This document shows positions 37,612 through 46,361 of a DNA stretch of 64,000 nt, in pieces (position 1 is the first letter of the stretch; every line of letters begins with the position of its first letter). The position numbers and the translations under genes are program-made. The stretch covers positions 1-64,000 of the forward strand of contig JAPKZY010000037.1 of assembly GCA_026393535.1 (NCBI GenBank), in the 5' to 3' direction. Below the pieces are notes generated by a model. That model was not told the origin of the DNA. It was given only the letters and a program-made list of their open reading frames with translations, and did no database searches. Source of the stretch: Actinomycetota bacterium (GTDB lineage: Bacteria > Actinomycetota > Acidimicrobiia > Acidimicrobiales > Ilumatobacteraceae).

Positions 37612-37634
37612 AGCCGCCTCTAGGGCGGCTTTTT
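37612..37634 (+). terminator. cimA attenuator (intrinsic terminator in the leader)
   Basis: AGCCGCC (37612-37618) pairs with GGCGGCT (37624-37630), 5-nt loop TCTAG, then a run of T. It lies between the Ile leader peptide and cimA, 46 bp before the cimA ATG. Confidence 0.82.
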
Positions 37635-37680
37635 CATTCACCAAATTTTGATCCAGACGACCCCAAAGAAGAACACTCAC

Positions 37681-39267
37681 ATGAACACACAACACACAAA
37701 AGAACTAGTCGAAGCATTTGACACCACCTTGCGCGACGGCATGCAAGTAGAAGGTGTCTCTGCAACTGTCGAAGACAAGCTTCGTATTGCTGAACAACTT
37801 GATTACCTCGGTGTGCAATTCATTGAAGGCGGTTGGCCAGGGGCGAATCCGAAAGACATCGAGTTCTTTGCGCGCGCGGCAACAGAACTGAAATTGAAGC
37901 ATTCAACATTGGTTGCATTCGGTTCAACCCGTCGTCCGAAGGGCAAAGTTGACGACGATGCAACATTGCGCAACTTGCTTGATGCCAATACTTCGGCAGT
38001 ATGCATCGTTGCGAAGTCATGGGACTATCACGTCATAGAGGCGTTGCAGACAACTCTTGATGAAGGCGAACTAATGGTTGCTGATTCTGTCGAATTCTTG
38101 ACCGGCAATGGCCGTCAAGTAATGGTTGACCTTGAGCACTTCTTCGACGGATACAAGAACAATCCGGAATTCGCAATGCGTGTTGTTTCTGCTGCAGTGA
38201 TGAAGGGCGCAACTCACTTGGTGATGTGCGATACAAATGGTGGTTCATTGCCTCATGAGATTGCTGAAATTGTTACAAAGGTCAAGGCGTTTGTCGGCAA
38301 CGATGCGACATTAGGAATTCATTGCCACGACGACACTGGTTGTGCTGTTGCGAACTCAATGGCTGCAGTAATGGCTGGTGTTCGCCACGTACAAGGCACA
38401 TTGAATGGGCTGGGGGAGCGCACGGGTAATACCAACCTCACAACCGTTATCCCGAATCTTGAATTGAAGATGGGCTTTCGTTGTTTGCCAGAAGGAAACC
38501 TTGACCGATTAACAGCTGTTAGCAACCATGTGGCTGAAGTTCTGAATCGGCCATTGAATCCTCAGGCTCCATACGTTGGTTTTTCGGCATTTGCACATAA
38601 GGCCGGTCTACACGTATCAGCTATCAAGCGTGCGAAAGATGCATACGAGCACATCGACCCAGTCGTTGTCGGTAATGGCACGCGCTTTGTTGTTAGTGAA
38701 ATGGCTGGCCGTGCAACTATTGAAGTAAAAGCTGAAGAACTTGGTTTGCAAATGGACGGAGCCGCAATCGGTTCAGTCATTGATGATTTGAAACGTCTCG
38801 AGCACGAGGGGTACCACTTCGAAGCAGCTGATGCGTCGCTGGAATTATTGATGCGTCGGGCAAGTGGCTGGAAGCATGATGCATTTCATGTGGAATCAAT
38901 GCGTGTCGTCACTGATGAAGCAGAAGATGGTGAATTCACAACCGAAGCCACTGTCAAGGTGCGCATCGCAGATCAGAGCTATGCACACACTGCAGACGGC
39001 AATGGTCCGGTGAATGCAATTGACGCTGCGCTGCGCGCATCGTTATTGCCTCACTATCCAGTCCTGGCCAAAGTGCACCTGACTGACTACAAGGTGCGCA
39101 TCTTGGACGGCGCAACCGCCACTGGAGCAATTACTCGTGTGCTTCTTGATGCCACAAACGGTGATCGGTCATGGACCACCATCGGAGTCTCGGCAAATAT
39201 CATCGAAGCCTCATGGAATGCCCTGGAAGAGTCATTGATCTATGGACTACTCCACGCTTCGGCGTAG
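37681..39267 (+). CDS. cimA: (R)-citramalate synthase
   Basis: A 528-residue enzyme of the IPMS/CMS family. DTTLRDGMQVEGVS opens the TIM barrel with the metal Asp; FIEGGWPGANPKDIEFF, GIHCHDDTGCAVANS and GTLNGLGERTGNTNL are the citramalate-synthase type of the usual motifs, and GFSAFAHKAGLHVSAI distinguishes CimA from LeuA. The C-terminal LeuA-type dimer domain (HTADGNGPVNAIDAALRASL) should bind isoleucine. It condenses pyruvate and acetyl-CoA, giving 2-ketobutyrate without threonine deaminase. ATG 37681 is preferred to a TTG at 37648. The Ile-codon leader supports the isoleucine role. Confidence 0.94.
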   Translation: MNTQHTKELVEAFDTTLRDGMQVEGVSATVEDKLRIAEQLDYLGVQFIEGGWPGANPKDIEFFARAATELKLKHSTLVAFGSTRRPKGKVDDDATLRNLLDANTSAVCIVAKSWDYHVIEALQTTLDEGELMVADSVEFLTGNGRQVMVDLEHFFDGYKNNPEFAMRVVSAAVMKGATHLVMCDTNGGSLPHEIAEIVTKVKAFVGNDATLGIHCHDDTGCAVANSMAAVMAGVRHVQGTLNGLGERTGNTNLTTVIPNLELKMGFRCLPEGNLDRLTAVSNHVAEVLNRPLNPQAPYVGFSAFAHKAGLHVSAIKRAKDAYEHIDPVVVGNGTRFVVSEMAGRATIEVKAEELGLQMDGAAIGSVIDDLKRLEHEGYHFEAADASLELLMRRASGWKHDAFHVESMRVVTDEAEDGEFTTEATVKVRIADQSYAHTADGNGPVNAIDAALRASLLPHYPVLAKVHLTDYKVRILDGATATGAITRVLLDATNGDRSWTTIGVSANIIEASWNALEESLIYGLLHASA

Positions 39268-39278
39268 AGTTTTAGTTC

Positions 39279-39809
39279 ATGTCGGCTCCCCGCTTTTCTC
39301 CAGTTCCTCCGGTTGAACCGGTTCGCTACTACGAGTCTCCCGATTCGGTCCCTGAATCGTGGTCACCTGGTCGTCCCGGAGAAATCCAAGGTCGTCAGCC
39401 AGAAGGTGAGCGCCTCGGGTATCAAGGTCCTGATCAGGGGTACATCATTGGTTTAGCCAAACGTGCACGTGCTCGCGTTCGTGTCACTGCAGGCGAAGAC
39501 ATGGATGATGTGTTGCGCGGCTGTTCTCTCATTGCCTTGCGACGTGCGTCTCTGTTTGGCCGTGCGCCAGTGGTGCATGACTTGAATGTTGCATTGGGTA
39601 TGTGGGGCTTCTTGTCTGACACGCCTCCAGCAGACTTGGTCTCAGTACGCCGCGAATTATTTGTTGGTGTTGGCAATGATGCTCATCACTACAAAGAGGG
39701 CCGCGCAATTGCTGACATGGCCCCAAATGAAACCTTGAAGATGTCGCCATCAGAAGTGGTGACTCAATTTTCCACGCAGTGGCGCACGCTCACAGGCTTT
39801 TCTGAATGA
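39279..39809 (+). CDS. Conserved-type protein of unknown function
   Basis: A 176-residue soluble protein. The first 50 residues are proline-rich and probably disordered (SPVPPVEPVRYYESPDSVPE). The rest is helical, with YIIGLAKRARARVRVTAGED, CSLIALRRASLFGRAPVVHD and MWGFLSDTPPADLVSVRREL. I do not recognise a family, though the even codon use and exact 4-bp overlap (ATGA) with the acyl-CoA dehydrogenase gene show that it is real. It starts 11 bp after cimA. Confidence 0.72.
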   Translation: MSAPRFSPVPPVEPVRYYESPDSVPESWSPGRPGEIQGRQPEGERLGYQGPDQGYIIGLAKRARARVRVTAGEDMDDVLRGCSLIALRRASLFGRAPVVHDLNVALGMWGFLSDTPPADLVSVRRELFVGVGNDAHHYKEGRAIADMAPNETLKMSPSEVVTQFSTQWRTLTGFSE

Positions 39810-41590
39810 CCATCTACTCGGCTCCACTGTCTGACATCGAGTTTTCACTCAACTCTTTCGTTGACCTTCCCTCCATCATGAAGTTTGACCACTTTGGTGA
39901 AGCAGACCACAGCATGGTTTCCGACTTGCTCGCTGAAGCAGGGCGCTTTATGGCTGACATCTTTGCTCCACTGAACAAATCAGGTGACAATGAAGGCGCG
40001 AAGCGAAATGCTGACGGAACTGTCTCAACGCCAGAAGGTTTTATCGAGGCATATCACGCATATGTCGAAGCCGGATGGGGTGCTGTTTCCTTTGATACTG
40101 GTTTTGGTGGCGGGGGATTTCCTTTTGTTGTCGGTATCGCGATTCAAGAAATGATGAACTCTGCAAACATGGCGCTCAGCATGGCGCCACTTTTGACGCA
40201 AGGTGCAATTGATGCCATTCGTCATCACGGTGACGAGATTCAAAAAATGACATACCTGCCAAAGATGATTACGGGCGAGTGGACAGGAACCATGAATCTC
40301 ACCGAGCCAGATGCCGGTAGTGATGTCGGTTCTGTTCGTACCAAGGCAGTCCCACAGTCAGACGGCACGTATCGCATTCATGGCACGAAGATCTACATCA
40401 CCTTTGGTGAACACGACATGGCCGACAACATCATTCACTTGGTGTTAGCGCGTACGCCAGATGCTCCAGCAGGAACAAAAGGAATTTCGTGCTTCATAGT
40501 TCCGAAATTCCTTGTGGGCGCAGATGGTTCCCTTGGTGCAAAGAATGATGTCTCGTGTATTTCTATCGAGCACAAACTAGGCATTAAGGCCAGTCCCACT
40601 TGCGTGTTGTCGTTTGGCGACAATGACGGAGCCATCGGTTATCTCATCGGTGAAGAAAACCATGGCATGCAATACATGTTCACCATGATGAACCAGGCAC
40701 GACTGTCAGTGGGCCTTGAAGGACTATCGCTTGCAGAGCGCGCATATCAACAGTCGCTTGAGTATTCAGTGCTTCGTCACCAAGGTCGTGCACCGGGGGC
40801 ACCTGCAGGTGAAGCATCCTCCATCATTGATCACCCCGATGTGAAGCGAATGCTTGTCACTATGAAGTCAACGATTGAAGCGCTTCGTCGTTTGTTGTAC
40901 TGGAACGCTGCGTGCATCGATATTGCGGCACATCACCCCGATGCAACGGAACGTGAAAAGGCAGAAGACTTGGCAGCACTGCTAACTCCGCTGTCAAAGG
41001 GGTGGGGCACCGACATGGGTGTTGCACTCACGGGTATCGCAATTCAAATTCATGGTGGCATGGGATTCATTGAAGAGACCGGCGTAGCACAGCATTATCG
41101 CGATGCTCGCATCACCACCATTTATGAAGGAACAAATGGCATTCAAGCGATGGACTTGGTTGGCCGCAAAATGGGACTTAAGGGCGGCGCCGTTCTTGGC
41201 GGCCTACTTGACGACATTGATGCGCTCGATGCCAAACTCATCAAACATCCTGAGCTTGTCTCGCTCGCATCTGCATTGCAGTCAGCATTGAAGTCTGTGC
41301 GCGGCACGACGGAATGGTTGCAACGCAATGGCACGAATCAAGTTGCTGTGTTGTCTGGTGCAACGCCGTACCTAACCCAACTATCAACACTGGTTGGTGG
41401 TTATGTGATGGCTCGATCAGCGCATCTAGCCGTTCATTCGGAAATGGCGTCCGATGAAATTGCAGCAAAAGTCGCTACAGCACGATTCTTTTGCGAACAA
41501 CTTCTTCCTGTTGTTCATGGTTTGAGTTCATCAATCACTGGTGACGGTGATTTGTTGATGAGCTTCACTCACGACACGTTGTCGCGTTAA
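39806..41590 (+). CDS. Acyl-CoA dehydrogenase, long form with C-terminal extension
   Basis: A 594-residue flavoenzyme. It has the middle-domain motif TGTMNLTEPDAGSDVGSVRT, IHGTKIYITFGEHD, ARLSVGLEGLSLAERAYQQS, and the C-terminal FAD/dimer segment QIHGGMGFIEETGVAQHYRD followed by ITTIYEGTNGIQAMDLVGRK with the catalytic Glu. The extra 130 residues at the end are usual for the DmdC/FadE5-like group that acts on DMSP-derived or medium acyl-CoAs. The substrate is not fixed by sequence. Coupled to the preceding gene by ATGA and convergent with the DUF2237 gene (4-bp overlap). Confidence 0.92.
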   Translation: MTIYSAPLSDIEFSLNSFVDLPSIMKFDHFGEADHSMVSDLLAEAGRFMADIFAPLNKSGDNEGAKRNADGTVSTPEGFIEAYHAYVEAGWGAVSFDTGFGGGGFPFVVGIAIQEMMNSANMALSMAPLLTQGAIDAIRHHGDEIQKMTYLPKMITGEWTGTMNLTEPDAGSDVGSVRTKAVPQSDGTYRIHGTKIYITFGEHDMADNIIHLVLARTPDAPAGTKGISCFIVPKFLVGADGSLGAKNDVSCISIEHKLGIKASPTCVLSFGDNDGAIGYLIGEENHGMQYMFTMMNQARLSVGLEGLSLAERAYQQSLEYSVLRHQGRAPGAPAGEASSIIDHPDVKRMLVTMKSTIEALRRLLYWNAACIDIAAHHPDATEREKAEDLAALLTPLSKGWGTDMGVALTGIAIQIHGGMGFIEETGVAQHYRDARITTIYEGTNGIQAMDLVGRKMGLKGGAVLGGLLDDIDALDAKLIKHPELVSLASALQSALKSVRGTTEWLQRNGTNQVAVLSGATPYLTQLSTLVGGYVMARSAHLAVHSEMASDEIAAKVATARFFCEQLLPVVHGLSSSITGDGDLLMSFTHDTLSR

Positions 41591-41970
41591 AGATCAATTG
41601 CGTGGGCGTGTAGTCCTTCGACATCACAGAATTCTGTGGCTGCCATATGTGTTGAATGCAGTTTCACTTGAGGTGCTTTGCCTTCTTCGAAAGCTTCCTG
41701 CCAACGCGGTGCGCACAAGCACCATTGGTCTCCAGCCTTCAGGCCTGCGAAGCCGTACTGAGGCATTGGGGTTGAGAGATCATTGCCCGCAGCCTTCGAG
41801 AACTCAAGGAACTCATCAGTCATGATGGCGCACACGGCATGAACCCCAACATCGTCACCACCCACTTCACAGCAGCCAGTTCTGTAGAAACCTGTTACTG
41901 GTGATGTGCAGCATGTGCGTAAGCGCTCTCCGAGCACATTGAGTTGTTCTGTCTCTGTAAAGCCATCCAT
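41587..41970 (-). CDS. DUF2237 family protein
   Basis: A 127-residue protein matching the DUF2237 pattern along its length: LNVLGERLRTCCTSPVTGFY, CCEVGGDDVGVHAVCAIMTD, EFLEFSKAAGNDLSTPMPQY, GFAGLKAGDQWCLCAPRWQE. The many conserved cysteines and the closing HATEF-like region (HMAATEFCDVEGL) suggest a metal or redox role, but no function is known for the family. It stands alone between the acyl-CoA dehydrogenase and gltX. Confidence 0.87.
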   Translation of the reverse strand: MDGFTETEQLNVLGERLRTCCTSPVTGFYRTGCCEVGGDDVGVHAVCAIMTDEFLEFSKAAGNDLSTPMPQYGFAGLKAGDQWCLCAPRWQEAFEEGKAPQVKLHSTHMAATEFCDVEGLHAHAIDL

Positions 41971-42027
41971 CTCTTCAAACTACCGTTGACTGCTGTTCAA
42001 TCGCTGTGCCACTAACCTTTAAGAGTC

Positions 42028-43394
42028 ATGTCTGATTCTCCTCGCTATCGCTTCGCCCCCTCACCAACTGGCTTTTTCCACGTTGGGGGAGCGCGCACTG
42101 CTCTCTATAACTGGGCGCTTGCGTTACGTACTGGCGGAACATTTGTCCTTCGTATCGAAGACACTGATGAATCTCGAAATAGCCCTGAATGGACCCAAGG
42201 CATCATCGACGCTCTGTCATGGCTGGGAATTGATTCACAGTCGCCACGATTCGAAGGGCCGTACTTTCAGTCGCAGAATGCAGAACTACATATTGCTGCT
42301 GCCATGAAATTGCACACTATGGGTAAGGCATATTGGTGTGATCTCACGGCCGACCAAATTCAGGAACGTGCAAAGTCTTCAGGCAAGCAGGGTTACGACG
42401 GTTACTCGCGTGACCGCGGACTTGCTGGTGGCCCAGGGCACGTATTGCGGTTCCGTGTGCCAGAAGGCGCAACCATCGTGTCTGACCTTGTTCGCGGTGA
42501 AGTGGAATTTGCAAACGAGACAATTGAAGATTTCGTGCTGTTGCGCAGTAATGGCAGCCCCATGTTCTTGCTCGCCAATGTGGTTGACGATATTGAGATG
42601 CGCATCACGCATGTGGTGCGGGCTGAAGAGCACTTACCAAATACACCGAAGCAACAAATGTTGTGGGAAGCACTAGGCGTGACGCCACCAATCTGGGCAC
42701 ACGTGCCCGTCCTCGTGAATGAACAGCGCAAGAAGTTGTCAAAGCGCCGCGACAAAGTTGCTCTTGAGCAGTATCGCGAAGAGGGAATTCTTCCCGATGC
42801 AATGATACGGAAATCGTTCCGTGGGCTTCAATGGTGGAAGAGTTCCGTCTGGAAGATGTCAATCATTCACCAGCTTTCTTTGACATTAAAAAGTTGGCCT
42901 CATTCAATGGTGATTACATTCGCGCTATGTCGCTAGATGAATTCATTCAGGCAGCAGCTCCCGTACTTGCTTCTACCGAAGCATGGCCTGCAGATCGGTT
43001 TAGCACGGACGTGTTTACTCAAGCAGCACCTCTTGTGCAAACTCGAGTTGTCACATTGTCAGAGATTCCAACGATGGTTGATTTCTTGTTCCTAGAGAAC
43101 CCTGCAATTGATAACGACGCATGGAACAAAACAATGAGTGCAGATTTTGCTCGCGAAGTACTTACAGACTTCACTACAGCAATCGCGACAGCTGAATGGA
43201 ACCACGACAGTCTCAAGGGAATCCTTGAAACCTGGACAGAAGCACACGGCTTGAAGTTGGGAAAGACACAAGCGCCGATTCGTGTTGCAATTACTGGTCG
43301 AACAGTTGGCCCTCCATTGTTTGAGAGTCTTGAAATTCTTGGTCGTGATGAAACAGTTCGTCGCCTCGCTGCCGGCATTGCACGGCTGGGATAA
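42028..43394 (+). pseudogene. gltX: Glutamyl-tRNA synthetase, frame broken by a short deletion
   Basis: The first frame codes the class I catalytic domain: [20 protein letters not shown] (HIGH-type), [28 protein letters not shown] and [14 protein letters not shown] (KMSKS-type). After EEGILPDAM at 42804 the reading changes; the correct continuation [19 protein letters not shown] begins at 42804 in another frame and runs to 43394 with the anticodon-binding domain. The usual segment between (RNFLxLLGWSPG-like, about 13-15 residues) is absent, so some 40 bases are lost at the join. TAACCT lies 9 bp before the ATG. GltX is normally essential, so an assembly or consensus error is likely. Confidence 0.9.
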
Positions 43395-43402
43395 TTCCTG
43401 AC

Positions 43403-44020
43403 ATGCGCGCTTTTGTGCGTTCTGCATTAGTTCTCACGTTCGGAGCATGTATAGCTCTCGTCTCGTACGTCGGAATTGCTGCAGTATCAGTTACGTGGGC
43501 TGGCACACACAGCGAGACCGAAGTTGTTGATGCAATTGTCGTAATGGGGGCAGCACAATACGACGGTGTACCTTCGCCATTGCTTGCGTCGCGATTGCAG
43601 CATGCACTTGATCTGTGGAAGCAAAAACAGGCTCCGCTTATTGCAGTGACCGGAGGAAAACGACCGGGAGATCGTTTTACCGAAGGCGATACGTCGCGAC
43701 GGTGGCTGACCGACAGGGGAGTGCCATCTACTGACATCGTTGTTGAATCATCTGGTCGTTCTACATGGGAATCCATTAAGAACCTCGCCCCACTGTTGAC
43801 CCAAGCAAATGTTCATTCGGTGGTGGTTGTCAGTAGTTCATGGCATGTGCAGCGCACCGCGTTGTCACTGGAAGAATTGGGCTTCCGTGCCCACAGCTCG
43901 GCTTCGCCTGATGGAGTCCTTTCAGGGTCATCTGAAAAATCGAAACTGACTCGTGAAATTGCTGGTGTTTCCCTTGGTCGAATCATTGGATTTGGCACTT
44001 TGTTTGACATCACGGGCTAA
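43403..44020 (+). CDS. YdcF/SanA-like DUF218 membrane protein
   Basis: A 205-residue protein with one N-terminal membrane segment (SALVLTFGACIALVSYVGIA) and a DUF218 domain: AIVVMGAAQYDGVPSPLLAS, IAVTGGKRPGDRFTEGDT, IVVESSGRSTWESIKNLAPL, VVVSSSWHVQRT. This family includes SanA and ElyC, linked to envelope and undecaprenyl-carrier homeostasis in Gram-negatives; the role in actinobacteria is unknown. It follows gltX by 8 bp. Confidence 0.87.
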   Translation: MRAFVRSALVLTFGACIALVSYVGIAAVSVTWAGTHSETEVVDAIVVMGAAQYDGVPSPLLASRLQHALDLWKQKQAPLIAVTGGKRPGDRFTEGDTSRRWLTDRGVPSTDIVVESSGRSTWESIKNLAPLLTQANVHSVVVVSSSWHVQRTALSLEELGFRAHSSASPDGVLSGSSEKSKLTREIAGVSLGRIIGFGTLFDITG

Positions 44021-44068
44021 GTCCACGGTGGTGGTCACGGCGAGTCACCGCTAAACTGGTGCACGCAC

Positions 44069-44143
44069 TGGGGAATGGTGTAATTGGCAACACAGCAGTT
44101 TCTGGAACTGTTATTCAGGGTTCGAGTCCTTGTTCCCCAACCA
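44069..44143 (+). tRNA. tRNA-Gln (CUG anticodon) with encoded CCA
   Basis: The cloverleaf folds fully: acceptor TGGGGAA/TTCCCCA, D stem GTGT/ACAC, anticodon stem GCAGT/ACTGT with loop TTCTGGA (anticodon CTG), and T arm AGGG-TTCGAGT-CCTT. The discriminator is A at 44140 and CCA is encoded at 44141-44143. The start codon of the next gene follows one base later. Confidence 0.94.
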
Positions 44144-44144
44144 C

Positions 44145-44975
44145 ATGGACGTTGACATCAACTCCCTTGAAACGGTTTCGTACCGTGTTCATCAGCCAGG
44201 CGATCAGGGCATCGCCGTTATTGCGCTGAATCGTGACAGCAAGCGCAATGCGCAGAACAATCAGATGACCTACGAACTCAATGCGTGTTACGACGCTGCG
44301 GCTCGTGATTCCAATGTCAAGGTCATTGTTCTTCGTGCAGAGGGCAAACATTTCTCTGCTGGCCATGACCTACGCGACAAATCGAACCATCTTGATTTCC
44401 CACAAGTGTTTCCTCAATCAGGTTTCACGGGTGAGGGCCAAGAAGGAATGATGGCTCATGAAGAAGAGGTGTACTTCAACATGTGTTGGCGTTGGCGCAA
44501 TATTCCAAAGCCTGTCATTGCTGCCGCACAAGGAATGACAATTGCTGGCGGTCTCATGCTGTTGTGGGTTGCAGACATCATCATCGCTGCAGACGATGCC
44601 ACTTTTTCTGACCCTGTTGTTGCCTTCGGAGTCAATGGTGTTGAGTACTTTGCTCACCCATGGGAATTTGGTGCCCGTAAAGCAAAAGAACTTCTTTTCA
44701 CTGGTGACACGTTCACTGCGCAGGAAGCAATGGATGCAGGCATGATCAACAGAGTTGTGCCGGCAGCAGACCTTGAGTCAGCCACAATGGCTATGGCCGC
44801 AAAGATTGCAACGAAGCCCGGGTTTGCGTTAAAGCTTGCCAAAGAATCGGTGAATCAGACACTTGAAGCACAAGGGCAATACAACGCATTCCGTGCTGCG
44901 TTTTCTTTGCAGCATCTCGGACACGCCAATAACAAATTGCGTTTTGGCATGGCAATTGATCCATCCGGGCTGTAA
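44145..44975 (+). CDS. Enoyl-CoA hydratase/isomerase family protein
   Basis: A 276-residue crotonase. It has VIALNRDSKRNAQNNQMTYE, the oxyanion loop HFSAGHDLRDKS and a second oxyanion segment GMTIAGGLMLLWVADIIIA; the usual catalytic Glu region is replaced by DPVVAFGVNGVEYFAHPWEF, so the chemistry may differ from plain hydration. The ATG at 44145 lies one base after the CCA of tRNA-Gln; an in-frame ATG at 44130 would be inside the tRNA and is rejected. There is no space for a promoter or ribosome site, so tRNA 3' processing may create a leaderless mRNA. An acyl-CoA dehydrogenase gene follows 8 bp later. Confidence 0.9.
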   Translation: MDVDINSLETVSYRVHQPGDQGIAVIALNRDSKRNAQNNQMTYELNACYDAAARDSNVKVIVLRAEGKHFSAGHDLRDKSNHLDFPQVFPQSGFTGEGQEGMMAHEEEVYFNMCWRWRNIPKPVIAAAQGMTIAGGLMLLWVADIIIAADDATFSDPVVAFGVNGVEYFAHPWEFGARKAKELLFTGDTFTAQEAMDAGMINRVVPAADLESATMAMAAKIATKPGFALKLAKESVNQTLEAQGQYNAFRAAFSLQHLGHANNKLRFGMAIDPSGL

Positions 44976-44983
44976 TTCCCAAC

Positions 44984-46189
44984 ATGTCAACTGTGCCTAC
45001 TCCTGAAGCGGTACACGATGAATGCACAGTGTGGTTACACGACAATTGGAATCAGGAACTGTCGCTACTCGAATGGCGCGAGCGACTTGTTGATTCGGGG
45101 TGGGCTGTTCCACATTGGCCAACGCAATGGATGGGCAAAGGCCTTCCTGCATGGAGCGAACGCACTGTGTCGCTTGCGCTGAACGCAATCGGCGCACCCG
45201 GCCTACCTACTGGTGTTGGTATGTCATTAGCCGCTCCCACGATTCTTGAACATGGTTCGCCAGACATGAAGACACGGTTCCTGCGTCCCACACTGACGGG
45301 GGAATACTCATGGTGCCAGCTGTTCAGCGAACCAGGCGCAGGTTCTGACCTTGCTGGTCTTTCAGCAAAAGCCGTACTTGACGGCGACGAATGGATCATC
45401 AATGGCCAAAAGGTCTGGAACACCAGTGCGCACCATGCCGATTATGGCATCTTGCTTGCACGAACAGATTCCTCAGTGTCGAAACACCATGGCATCACAT
45501 ATTTTGTCCTACCAATGAAGCAAGACGGGGTAATGGTTCGTCCACTTGCGCAGATGAATTATCACTCGTCGTTCAACGAAGTGTTTATGACAGATGCGCG
45601 CCTTCCAAAAGATTTTGTGGTCGGTGATGTGAATGCAGGCTGGACTGTTGCGTTGGCAACCCTTGCGCATGAACGACGTTTCGGCAATATCGTGTCGCGA
45701 CCAAAAGTAAACACCGGTGGGCGAGCAGTGCAAGAAGCACTTATTGAATACACCGAATACATGGAGACCTACAAGTGGTATCCACAACGTGCTGGAAGAG
45801 TTGATCTCTTGGTTCCGCAACTGACCGAACGCAATCTCAATGCCGACCCATCGCTGCGTCAAGAAGTTGCGCGCATTCTGGCAATGCAAAAAGTAAGTGG
45901 TTGGACCGCAGACCGTGCGCGAGCAGCGCGCGAGCTAGGCAAACCACCGGGCGCTGAAGGCTCTGTTGGCAAATTAGCAATGAGCACTATTGCGCGCCTC
46001 GCATCACTTGCACACGGCCATATTGCCGGTGCTGACGGAATGTTGATGGGTCCTGACTCTCCAGCTGTTGGAATGGTGGCAGAAGTTCTTGTATCTGTCC
46101 CTGGGCAATCAATTGCCGGGGGAACTGATGAGATTCAGCACAACATTCTTGGCGAACGCGTGCTTGGCCTGCCTCGCGAACCGCAGTGA
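44984..46189 (+). CDS. Acyl-CoA dehydrogenase
   Basis: A 401-residue enzyme with the actinobacterial FadE pattern: WCQLFSEPGAGSDLAGLSAK, WIINGQKVWNTSAHHADYGI, GWTVALATLAHERRFGN and a C-terminal VPGQSIAGGTDEIQHNILGE with ER in the final GERVLGLPREP. This PGxSIAGGTDEIQ type is common among dehydrogenases acting on steroid side-chain or branched CoA esters. It likely works with the crotonase 8 bp upstream on the same pathway. Substrate uncertain. Confidence 0.91.
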   Translation: MSTVPTPEAVHDECTVWLHDNWNQELSLLEWRERLVDSGWAVPHWPTQWMGKGLPAWSERTVSLALNAIGAPGLPTGVGMSLAAPTILEHGSPDMKTRFLRPTLTGEYSWCQLFSEPGAGSDLAGLSAKAVLDGDEWIINGQKVWNTSAHHADYGILLARTDSSVSKHHGITYFVLPMKQDGVMVRPLAQMNYHSSFNEVFMTDARLPKDFVVGDVNAGWTVALATLAHERRFGNIVSRPKVNTGGRAVQEALIEYTEYMETYKWYPQRAGRVDLLVPQLTERNLNADPSLRQEVARILAMQKVSGWTADRARAARELGKPPGAEGSVGKLAMSTIARLASLAHGHIAGADGMLMGPDSPAVGMVAEVLVSVPGQSIAGGTDEIQHNILGERVLGLPREPQ

Positions 46190-46217
46190 GATGTTTTTAA
46201 TAGAAGAGGATTGCTAA

Positions 46218-46322
46218 ATGTTGACAGTTGACAACTTTATTTTTTTCACTGCGTATGGTCTTGTCGCATTTGGCGCGTACCTAGTCGTCAAACATTTAGC
46301 CGAGGGCAAAAAGGACAAATAG
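46218..46322 (+). CDS. 34-residue single-pass membrane protein, faintly CcmD-like
   Basis: ATG 46218 to TAG 46320-46322, with AGAGGA 7 bp before the start. The product MLTVDNFIFFTAYGLVAFGA continues with YLVVKHLAEGKKDK: one membrane helix with an aromatic FxxxAYGL motif and a basic tail. The pattern resembles the heme-export accessory protein CcmD, but no ccm genes are nearby, so this is only a resemblance. The ribosome site and the tight frame support a real gene. Confidence 0.55.
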   Translation: MLTVDNFIFFTAYGLVAFGAYLVVKHLAEGKKDK

Positions 46323-46361
46323 AAAGAAGGGACTTTTGGTCGTCACCAATTTTCCCTGTTG

